In this document: in pieces, positions 41,207-48,974 of the stretch
How positions within the stretch are numbered: the first letter of the stretch is position 1
How the letters are laid out: each line of letters begins with the position of its first letter
DNA from: Mesorhizobium onobrychidis
Lineage (GTDB): Bacteria; Pseudomonadota; Alphaproteobacteria; Rhizobiales; Rhizobiaceae
Length of the DNA: 64,000 bases
Assembly (NCBI RefSeq): GCF_024707545.1
Contig: NZ_CP062229.1
Location: forward strand, 4,755,501-4,819,500
Reading direction: 5' to 3'
Notes under the pieces: generated by a model
What the model was told of the DNA's origin: nothing
What the model saw: the letters and a program-made list of their open reading frames with translations, nothing else
Database searches by the model: none
Translations under genes and position numbers: made by a program

Positions 41207-41830
41207 TTCCTACGACTCATCTATCAGCGAGGTCCGAAACATAACCTCAATAGTTGCCTCAAGCGTTAACCGGATAATTTCGCCCAGCACGTGGTTAACA
41301 ATATTTAAACAACAAAGGTACCCTTTTAGTTCTATTCTTACCTATAACATGGAAGTATATTTCAAAGCTAAATGCAACTTTGTTCGAGTTAGGGCGGCGC
41401 CGTCGCGTTGCCGCACATGGACGGCCAGTGGGTCCGTCACAGATCGCTTGTTCGCTCGATGGATTTGCAATCCCGAACCGCCCCGCTCTAACCCGACAAA
41501 ACGTGCGGAAACTAAAAGCGATTAGGTTTGCCCCGAAGTCAGCGAGCGCCTGTCGATCCGCTCACGTGCAACCTTAAGCGCTGATAGTCGAATGAACCGG
41601 CGGAGATGTCCAGGAGGGAACCGAGGGGCATTTCTGCCAGCTCAACTGGAACCCGGAGGAGTCATTCTGGGTTGCCAGTGCGGCCTAACGCAGTCCGGCC
41701 CTGATCTGTTCCGCGTCTAGAGCCCGCAACAACCCTGAGATCGTGTTGGGTAGCCGGTCCCCGTGATACCATTCGGCGGCGTGGCCTGTGGCCACTCCCG
41801 AGGACTGGCGCTACTTCGGGTCAAACGGTA
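41207..41830. promoter_or_regulatory. Long intergenic region with A/T-rich promoter stretch upstream of asnB
   Basis: 624 bases without a recognised gene. 41260-41370 is strikingly A/T-rich (GTTAACAATATTTAAACAAC and similar), unlike the flanks, and is the likely asnB promoter region. No defined -35/-10 pair is claimed. Confidence 0.45.
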
Positions 41831-42114
41831 GTGCCAGCCGCCCCACCGCCGTCTGCCGGAACAAATTTGATCGTGCCGCCGTTGATCCACCGTCGCACCG
41901 CGAAACACGAGATATGGCCAGCGAAGCCGGAAATGAAGGGAGCGATTGCCGAGGAAATGTACACGGCCGCGCAACGGCTCGGCGCTAAGAGCGACTGCTC
42001 GGCCTCATCGGGTCGTTTGGCGACATGGTGGATGAAGACTGGGCTTTGGCGCAGTTGAGCCGGTGGGTCGCATTTTGCCAAATAGAGCCGCAAACATGTT
42101 GGGATGGCGAATAA
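41831..42114 (+). pseudogene. Frameshifted remnant of a small rhizobial protein gene
   Basis: Reading from about 41831, one frame gives HEIWPAKPEMKGAIAEEMYT and then AAQRLGAK. After a presumed loss of one C near 41997, the next frame continues DLLGLIGSFGDMVDEDWALA and QLSRWVAF to a stop at 42112-42114. The joined sequence looks like a real small soluble protein (helix-rich, acidic C terminus), whereas neither frame alone does. I do not know a function. The end overlaps the pentapeptide gene start by 11 bases. Confidence 0.4.
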
Positions 42115-42607
42115 AACAACTGATAGTTCCACTGTGCTGGCCGTTGGCCTGGGCACTTCTTACTCGACTGCGTTCGATTTGGATGCGGTTGAGCGTCTCA
42201 GGTCCAAGCCAATATGCGCAGACTGCGACCTATCGGGCGCCAGCATGACGGGGAGCTATCTGCCGGGCGCGATTCTGACGAACCTGACGGGCGCCGACCT
42301 TAAAGAAGCAAACATGAATGGTGCGGACCTTCTCGGTGCGAATCTCTCCGGCGCGGAACTACCTGGCGCGAATCTGTCGAATGCGAACCTGTCGAAGGCG
42401 AGCCTTTCTGGCGCAAACCTGTCAAACGCGAGCCTGTCAGGAGCGGTCTTGACTGTCGCAAGCCTAAGGGGCGCGCGCCTTGCGCAAGTGCAGCTGTCGG
42501 GCGCAAACCTGGAGGGAGCAAACTTGCATTTGGTGCTAAACTTAGACGCGGCGCTGCTTGGACGCGAAACTTTGCAACACAACAATGCCGGACGGCCTCA
42601 TAGATAA
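42104..42607 (+). CDS. Pentapeptide-repeat protein
   Basis: 167 residues. About 18 tandem A(D/N)LXX repeats from residue 40 to 145 (for example GADLLGANLSGAELPGANLS), predicting a right-handed quadrilateral beta-helix. A CADCDLSGA motif opens the repeats. Pentapeptide proteins include DNA-gyrase mimics (Qnr/MfpA) and many of unknown role; nothing here points to gyrase protection. ATG 42104 has only a weak GTTGGG upstream. Followed by convergent tRNA-Val. Confidence 0.8.
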   Translation: MANKTTDSSTVLAVGLGTSYSTAFDLDAVERLRSKPICADCDLSGASMTGSYLPGAILTNLTGADLKEANMNGADLLGANLSGAELPGANLSNANLSKASLSGANLSNASLSGAVLTVASLRGARLAQVQLSGANLEGANLHLVLNLDAALLGRETLQHNNAGRPHR

Positions 42608-42728
42608 CAGAGGGTGCTAGGTGTTTAGTCCCGGCATTTGATGGAGAGGGGGTGCCGTTTTGAATTGCCTCCGAGTTCAATGAACCCGGAGGTAACTTCG
42701 TCTTCTGGGCGGAAGTTATTGATTTTTA

Positions 42729-42804
<76 letters not shown>

Positions 42805-43019
42805 GCTCCGGGCCGGACCTTTAAGCAGTTAGGACGGGGTTCGCAAGGCCAAATGAGCGCACGATGCCCTCGCCGCTGGTCGTTTTCGGCAACAAAATTC
42901 GCCTTGTCAAAAAACCTTCTCCTGTTTGCTGTTATGCTGTCGCGCTCCGCTTGACACCCGGTGGCTTACGCCTTATCCACCGCCCCAACGACGAACACGG
43001 CTGACCGTGCTCGTCTTGC

Positions 43020-43096
43020 GCGGGTGTAGCTCAGTTGGTTAGAGTGCCGGCCTGTCACGCCGGAGGTCGCGGGTTCGAGCCCCGTCACTCGCGCCA
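43020..43096 (+). tRNA. tRNA-Asp (anticodon GTC)
   Basis: Complete cloverleaf: acceptor GCGGGTG/CACTCGC, D-arm with GCTCAGTTGGTTAGAGTGC, anticodon stem CCGGC/GCCGG with loop CTGTCAC (anticodon GTC), T-loop TTCGAGC, encoded CCA. Its anticodon-arm region is repeated as a fragment at 44873-44897 in front of the second channel copy. Confidence 0.96.
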
Positions 43097-43124
43097 TTCC
43101 TTTTGAATGGCTCAAGTCCTTTCG

Positions 43125-43172
43125 TACAAAAAGTTTCAACTTTCAGTTTCCTGAGAGTTTCAACTTTTTGTA
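43125..43172. repeat. Dyad (TACAAAAAGTT / AACTTTTTGTA), copy 1
   Basis: 11-bp perfect arms (43125-43135 and 43162-43172) just after tRNA-Asp and before channel copy 1. Repeated at 44915-44962 before copy 2. May terminate the tRNA transcript or be an operator for the channel gene. Confidence 0.55.
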
Positions 43173-43198
43173 TTCGGTGCGTCACAACCCGGCCATAT

Positions 43199-43256
43199 GC
43201 GTTTGAGCATTGGATTTTCCCAAGCCCGGTCCCACTTTTGGGTCCGATGCTCTAAC
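43199..43256. repeat. Rhizobial intergenic palindromic element (GCGTTTGAGCAT...ATGCTCTAAC), copy 1
   Basis: Degenerate palindrome GCGTTTGAGCAT ... CGGTCCCACTTTTGGGTCCG ... GATGCTCTAAC, similar in form to the GCATGATCCCGAAAA-type elements seen at 47571-47605 and 55650-55695. The equivalent element in front of channel copy 2 is at 44990-45046. Any reading frame starting here is not the channel's real N terminus. Confidence 0.55.
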
Positions 43257-43268
43257 GGAGAAGAAGCC

Positions 43269-44043
43269 TTGGATGCCCTGAAGTCGCTCATCGAATCGCG
43301 CCGCTTCGACCTCGCGATCATGGTCCTGATCCTGATCAACGCTGTCACGGCCTCGAAACCTCGCCCGACGCGATTGCTGCTTTTGGCCCGCTTCTAACGG
43401 CCATCGACCGCGCGATCCTCGGCGTCTTCGTGCTCGAACTCGCGATCCGGGCGGTCGTCTACAGGACGCGTTTCTTCCGCGATCCATGGCGCATCTTCGA
43501 CCTCTTCGTAGTCGGTTTCGCGCTCATCCCCGCGACCGGTTCGCTCTCCGTGCTGCGGGCGCTGCGCATCCTGCGGGTCCTGCGCCTGATCAGCATCGTT
43601 CCGTCGCTGCGCCGTGTCGTCACCGGCTTCATCACCGCCTTGCCCGGCATGGGCTCGATCATGCTGTTGCTCGGGTTGGTGTTCTACGTCTTTGCGGTGA
43701 TGGCGACGAAGCTCTACGGCTCGTCCTTTCCCGAACTGTTCGGCGGCAATCGCTCTTCACGCTTCTCCAGGTCATGACTCTCGAAGGCTGGTCGGACGGC
43801 GTGGTGCGCCCGGTCATGGAGGTCTACCCGACCGCCTGGCTGTTCTTCATCCCGTTCATCATCGCGACCTCGTTCACCGTGCTCAATCTGTTCATCGGCG
43901 TAATCGTTTCGGCGATGGAGGCCGAGCATGAAGCCGCGGAATCGGCCGATCGGGCGACGCTGCATAGCGATCAGGCCATCATCCTGGCGGAGTTACAGGC
44001 GCTGCGGGCAGAAGTCCGCGAATTGTCCGGCGTTCGCGGCTAG
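43269..44043 (+). pseudogene. Voltage-gated ion channel (NaChBac-like), copy 1, two frameshifts
   Basis: Six-helix voltage-gated channel remnant. The S4-like helix with Arg every third residue ([19 protein letters not shown]) and the selectivity-filter region [13 protein letters not shown] (TLE-x-W, as in bacterial sodium channels) are clear. Compared with copy 2, a 4-base loss near 43350 (CACGGCC instead of CACGCTCGGCC) breaks the frame after LILINAVT. A second break lies at 43745-43760, between FPELFGG and SLFTLLQVM, and is shared with copy 2. Start set at TTG 43269 after GGAG, beyond the palindromic element. Non-functional unless recoded. Confidence 0.82.
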
Positions 44044-44060
44044 ATCGCCTCATTCGGCGC

Positions 44061-44162
44061 CTCGACCTCCTGCAGTGACAGAATCGACGGCGCCGTGCCG
44101 GGCCGCGTCACCGAAATGGCGGCAACGGCGCAGGCGAAGCGCACCGCCCGCAGCGGTTCCAT
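44061..44162 (-). pseudogene. Fragment of the 3' end of rbsK
   Basis: About 100 bases closely matching 46170-46272, the C-terminal coding end of the ribokinase gene (shared stretches such as CGACGGCGCCGTGCCGGGCC and GCGCAGGCGAAGCG), in the same orientation. It is joined directly to the end of channel copy 1. Marks the right edge of a duplicated unit. Confidence 0.8.
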
Positions 44163-44170
44163 CTGCGGGT

Positions 44171-44671
44171 TTATTCACCCGTTTCGTCGGCACCTCCGTG
44201 GAAGAAGGATCGGATTTCCTCCCTGTCGACGCTGTCATCGCCGTTCTCGTCGACGGCGTTGAATATCCGCTCGATGAAATCCTGAACCTCGGTTTGAGAA
44301 AGCGCGCCATCGCCGTCGGCGTCGACTATGGCGAACATCATTCGCATCCGTGCGCCATGCATCACCCCGCCTCCCATCCGGCGCCCGTCATGTGGACCTC
44401 TTCGGAAATCGCGATGCCAACGATCGCCACCTCGTCGTTCTGCTCGGGGGCGGCGATGCTCCTGCATTCTCTCCTCCAGCATCTCAGTCATCATCTCACG
44501 CATCGTATTGCGCATGGAGTCTTCGGTTGGCCCGCTCACTCCTGGCGCTGGCTCTGAGCCACGATCCGGTGCAGGTGCGGCGGGCGCAGGTGAACTCGTC
44601 TGGGATAGTGCCGGCGAAGCCAGCATAGCCAACGCCGCGGCAACTGCTGTGGTCTTGCTTGCTAATGTCAT
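44171..44671 (-). CDS. Secreted EF-hand protein
   Basis: 166 residues. Signal peptide (about 1-24, [20 protein letters not shown] then ALSQ). A Pro/Ala-rich linker and a charged, Met/Arg-rich helical region ([29 protein letters not shown]) precede two EF-hand loops, [12 protein letters not shown] and [12 protein letters not shown], each with the acidic residues at positions 1, 3, 5 and 12. Likely a periplasmic calcium-binding protein. ATG 44671 has a perfect AAGGAG 6 bases upstream. Located between the two channel copies, opposite in strand. Confidence 0.85.
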   Translation of the reverse strand: MTLASKTTAVAAALAMLASPALSQTSSPAPAAPAPDRGSEPAPGVSGPTEDSMRNTMREMMTEMLEERMQEHRRPRAERRGGDRWHRDFRRGPHDGRRMGGGVMHGARMRMMFAIVDADGDGALSQTEVQDFIERIFNAVDENGDDSVDREEIRSFFHGGADETGE

Positions 44672-44872
44672 CGTATTCTCCTTGGAGAATGGTGAACCGA
44701 ACGTGTCGGCATCCAGCCAAACCCGCTGCTCCCCCGCATGGTTCCTGGCGACTTGGTAGATGATCGCTGCGTGCCGCTTCATCCTTCGCGCTGCCGTAGA
44801 AAAATGCAGTCCCTGCAGCGACATAGAGTAGTGATTGGCTTTGACAGCGGGCCAGAGGCCATTTCCGGCCGG

Positions 44873-44897
44873 GGCCTGTCACGCTGGAGGTCGCGGA
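44873..44897 (+). pseudogene. tRNA-Asp fragment (anticodon-arm region)
   Basis: GGCCTGTCACGCTGGAGGTCGCGG matches the anticodon arm and variable loop of tRNA-Asp (about 43050-43072) with one mismatch. The T-arm and acceptor are deleted (about 34 bases missing), and homology resumes with ATGGCCCAGG versus ATGGCTCAAG after the real tRNA. Shows that copy 2 derives from a duplication starting inside tRNA-Asp. Confidence 0.8.
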
Positions 44898-44914
44898 TGG
44901 CCCAGGTTCCTTAA

Positions 44915-44962
44915 TACAAAAAGTTTCGACTTTCGGTTTCCTGAGAGTTTCAACTTTTTGTA
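44915..44962. repeat. Dyad (TACAAAAAGTT / AACTTTTTGTA), copy 2
   Basis: Same 11-bp arms as at 43125-43172, kept in front of channel copy 2. Conservation of both arms, while the loop has two substitutions, suggests a retained structure or recent duplication. Confidence 0.55.
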
Positions 44963-45058
44963 TTTGTTGCGTTCCAAGCCTGTCATATGCGTTTGAGCAT
45001 TGGATTTTCCCGAACCCGGTTCCCACTTTGGGTCCGATGCTCTAACGGAGAAGAAGCC

Positions 45059-45837
45059 TTGGACGCCCTGAAATCGCACATCGAATCGCGCCATTTCGAC
45101 CTCACGATCATGGTCCTGATCCTGATCAACGCCGTCACGCTCGGCCTCGAAACCTCGCCCGATGCGATTGCTGTTTTTGGCCCGCTTCTAACGGCCATCG
45201 ACCGCGCGATCCTCGGCGTCTTCGTCCTCGAACTCGCGATCCGGGTGGTCGTCTACAGAACGCATTTCTTCCGCGATCCATGGCGCATCTTCGACCTCTT
45301 GGTCGTCGGTTTCGCGCTTATCCCCGCGACCGGTTCGCTCTCCGTGTTAAGGGCGCTGCGCATCCTGCGGGTCCTGCGCCTGATCAGCATCGTTCCGTCG
45401 CTGCGCCGTGTCGTCACCGGCTTCATCACCGCCTTGCCCGGCATGGGCTCGATCATGCTGTTGCTCGGGCTGGTGTTCTATGTCTTTGCGGTGATGGCGA
45501 CGAAGCTCTACGGCTCGTCCTTTCCCGAACTGTTCGGCGGCAATCGCTCTTCACGCTTCTCCAGGTCATGACTCTCGAAGGCTGGTCGGACGGCGTGGTG
45601 CGCCCGGTCATGGAGGTCTACCCGACCGCCTGGCTGTTCTTCATCCCATTCATCATCGCGACCTCGTTCACCGTGCTCAATCTGTTCATCGGCGTGATCG
45701 TTTCGGCGATGGAGGCCGAGCATGAAGCCGTAGAATCGGCCGACAGGGCAACGCTGCACAGCGATCAGGCCACCATCCTTGCGGAGATACAGGCGCTACG
45801 GGCGGAGGTCCGGGAATTGTCGAGCGTTCGCGGCTAG
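45059..45837 (+). pseudogene. Voltage-gated ion channel (NaChBac-like), copy 2, pore frameshift
   Basis: From TTG 45059 (GGAG 8 bases upstream) the frame runs through S1-S5: [20 protein letters not shown], voltage sensor [19 protein letters not shown], and [19 protein letters not shown]. It fails after FPELFGG, ending at 45571. The rest ([20 protein letters not shown], then S6 [20 protein letters not shown] and a coiled-coil tail) is in the next frame to 45837. One extra base (or 3k+1) at about 45540 would give a 259-residue channel, the usual size. Copy 1 has the same pore break, so it predates the duplication. Confidence 0.84.
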
Positions 45838-46149
45838 ATCGCCTCCGCGAGCATTGCAAAACACAGCCATTCCTATCCGTCGGCGGCATGTGATGGTGTG
45901 GTGCCGTGAAAGAGCCCGCCGCTCCATTTGCGAAGCGGCGGGGCCCCCCGATTACCCCCCCCGATTGACAGGTCAAGATCGCCCCCCGGCATCGCCGACC
46001 GTGCATTGCGGCGCCAGACCCAGTGACCCATTACAGGACACCTATGCCAATGACGCAAGATAGGTTTTCCGATTTACATTAACTGTGGCTAATATGTCAC
46101 CGTGGTCGGAACGGACTAAAGTCGAGACCGCCGGCGAGGCTGCGCGGCC
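45838..46149. other. Intergenic region after channel copy 2
   Basis: 312 bases between copy 2 and the convergent rbsK stop. Contains C-runs (CCCCCC at 45946-45965) but no gene. This segment is absent after copy 1, where the rbsK fragment follows the channel directly. Confidence 0.5.
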
Positions 46150-47076
46150 TCACCCCTTGGCGAGCAATGCCTCGACCTCTTGCAGCGTCGGCATCGACGG
46201 CGCCGTGCCGGGCCGCGTCACCGAAATGCCGGCGACGGCGCAGGCGAAGCGGACCGCCTGCAGCGGTTCCACCCCTCTCGCAAGTGCAGCGGCCAGGCCG
46301 CCATTGAAGGCGTCGCCTGCTCCGGTGGTCTCGACCACCGGGCCGGCATTGATCGCGCCGACATGGTCGGAGCGGCTGGCCGTGTGCAACAGCGCGCCTT
46401 TTTCGCCGAGCGTCACGATAACCGCGCCGACGCCCTTCTGGAGCAGACTGTCGGCGGCGCGGCGGGCGTCGTCGATGGACGACACCTTGATGCCGGTCAG
46501 TTCCTCGGCCTCGGTCTCGTTGGGCGTGACATAGTCGCAAAGCGTGTAGATGCGCTCGGGCAGGCTTGCCGCGGGCGCCGGATTGAGGATGGTCGTCACC
46601 CCTGCCCCGCGCGCGATCTCCAGCGCCCGCAGCGCCGCCTCGATCGGCTGTTCGAGCTGGGTGACGAAGACGCCGGCCGAGCGGATCAGGCCGGCGTTAG
46701 CCTCGATGTCGTCGGGCGAAATCAGCATAGCCGCACCCGGGCTGACGATGATGGCGTTGTTGCCGGTCTTCTCCTCGACGAAGATATAAGCCGCCCCCGT
46801 GTAGCTTTCCGGCGTGTCGATGACGGCGCTCTTCACGTCGGCCTGCGCCCAGGTTTGCCTGGCCATGTCGGCAAAGGGATCGACGCCGAGGCGCGTCAGG
46901 AAGGTGATGTCGGCACCGAGACGGCCGGCCGCAACCGCCTGGTTGGAGCCCTTGCCGCCCGGGCCGAGGGTGAAGGATGTGCCAAGGAGCGTCTCGCCCA
47001 TGCGCGGCTGGCGGGCGGCCCGGTAGGCGGTGTCGGCGACGAAGACACCCAATATGACGACAGGCTTGCCTGGCAT
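46150..47076 (-). CDS. rbsK: Ribokinase (PfkB family)
   Basis: 308 residues. Phosphorylates a pentose/hexose at the 5/6 position in the cytosol. VADTAYRAARQPRMGETLLG start, GPGGKGSNQAVAAGRLG substrate motif, TILNPAPAASL, and GAGDAFNGGLAAAL with the catalytic Asp. ATG 47076 (MPGKPVVILG) is chosen over longer in-frame starts. It directly follows the RbsD/FucU gene (4 bases), the usual RbsD-RbsK pairing. Its 3' end is duplicated at 44061-44162. Confidence 0.92.
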   Translation of the reverse strand: MPGKPVVILGVFVADTAYRAARQPRMGETLLGTSFTLGPGGKGSNQAVAAGRLGADITFLTRLGVDPFADMARQTWAQADVKSAVIDTPESYTGAAYIFVEEKTGNNAIIVSPGAAMLISPDDIEANAGLIRSAGVFVTQLEQPIEAALRALEIARGAGVTTILNPAPAASLPERIYTLCDYVTPNETEAEELTGIKVSSIDDARRAADSLLQKGVGAVIVTLGEKGALLHTASRSDHVGAINAGPVVETTGAGDAFNGGLAAALARGVEPLQAVRFACAVAGISVTRPGTAPSMPTLQEVEALLAKG

Positions 47077-47080
47077 CCTG

Positions 47081-47533
47081 CTACTCCCCGTCCGGCGGCA
47101 CGACGCCCTTGCGGAAGGCGAAACAGCCATAGAAACGACGCTCGCCGGTCTGGATGACGCAATAGGCTTTCTTGGCACGTTCGTAGAAGGCGTAGCGCTC
47201 GACCGGGATCATCGGCCATGCCTTGCCCTCCGCCGCGTCGATCTCTCTTTGCACTTCCGTCTGCACTGCGGGAATCTCGTCCGGCTTGCCGACGATCTCC
47301 ATGCGGGCGGCCGCGTCGTCTACGAAATTGTCCAGCGGATAGAGCGACAGCACCGCCTTGACCACGTCCGCGGCCGGCGCATCGATACGCAGCAGCCGGC
47401 CGAGGACGGTCTGGCGCGCCACCGAATCGGAGGGGAAGTTGGTGTCGGCGATAATCAAATCGTCGCCATGGCCCATCGCCCTCAGCGCCTGGAGCACGTC
47501 GGCATTGAGCAGCGGATTGATCCCTTTGAGCAT
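47081..47533 (-). CDS. RbsD/FucU-family sugar mutarotase
   Basis: 150 residues. Interconverts sugar anomers before phosphorylation or oxidation. MLKGINPLLNADVLQALRAM and the catalytic-region GHGDDLIIADTNFPSDS are the family signature; YAFYERAKKAYCVIQTGERR marks the second conserved block. ATG 47533 has GGGAGG about 5 bases upstream. The FucU versus RbsD split is not resolved by eye; sequence length and the ADTNFP block lean to FucU. Confidence 0.88.
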   Translation of the reverse strand: MLKGINPLLNADVLQALRAMGHGDDLIIADTNFPSDSVARQTVLGRLLRIDAPAADVVKAVLSLYPLDNFVDDAAARMEIVGKPDEIPAVQTEVQREIDAAEGKAWPMIPVERYAFYERAKKAYCVIQTGERRFYGCFAFRKGVVPPDGE

Positions 47534-47570
47534 AATTCCCTCCCGAACGGGCTTTTTTTGATGCGAAACC

Positions 47571-47610
47571 TGGCGCATGATCCCGAAAAGTGTTGTCGGT
47601 TTTCAGGCGC
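47571..47610. repeat. Intergenic palindromic element (GCATGATCCCGAAAA type)
   Basis: GGCGCATGATCCCGAAAAGTG followed by GGTTTTCAGGCGC, a short degenerate palindrome of a type frequent between rhizobial genes; another is at 55650-55695. It separates the ABC ATPase gene from the mutarotase gene. Confidence 0.5.
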
Positions 47611-47622
47611 AAATTCAAAGTG

Positions 47623-48681
<1,059 letters not shown>

Positions 48682-48767
48682 CGGCCCCCCTTTCGTTGCG
48701 GTGAAGCTAAACAACGCAAACGGCGAGGGCAAGTCAGTCTTTTATAGATAAAAAACCCCATTCTCGT

Positions 48768-48796
48768 TTGACACGGCACTTGGTTGTGAGAATAGT
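48768..48796 (+). promoter_or_regulatory. Candidate sigma-70 promoter for the binding-protein operon
   Basis: TTGACA at 48768-48773, a 17-base spacer, and AATAGT at 48791-48796 (4 of 6 to TATAAT). Lies about 180 bases before the binding-protein ATG. Pattern match only. Confidence 0.4.
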
Positions 48797-48974
48797 GAAA
48801 GGGCTCGGGTTTTGACCCTGTTCCGGGCGCGCCGGCACAGTTCGGACTACGGAAATCGAAGTGTCGCGGGAGGAAAACTTGGGCCGCTATTTCCAGGAGT
48901 CGCTGTTGTTGGGGAACACGTCCAGCGCTCCAAACACCCGAAACAATCACCATTGAGATTCTGGGAGGAACGAA

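Noticed and set aside
43740-43765. Programmed ribosomal frameshift in the channel gene
   Set aside because: No slippery heptamer or downstream pseudoknot is evident; inherited mutation is simpler. Left as a check, not a claim.
43020-46150. Integrated genomic island at tRNA-Asp
   Set aside because: No integrase, no mobile-element genes and no clean direct-repeat att pair; the pattern fits tandem duplication better.
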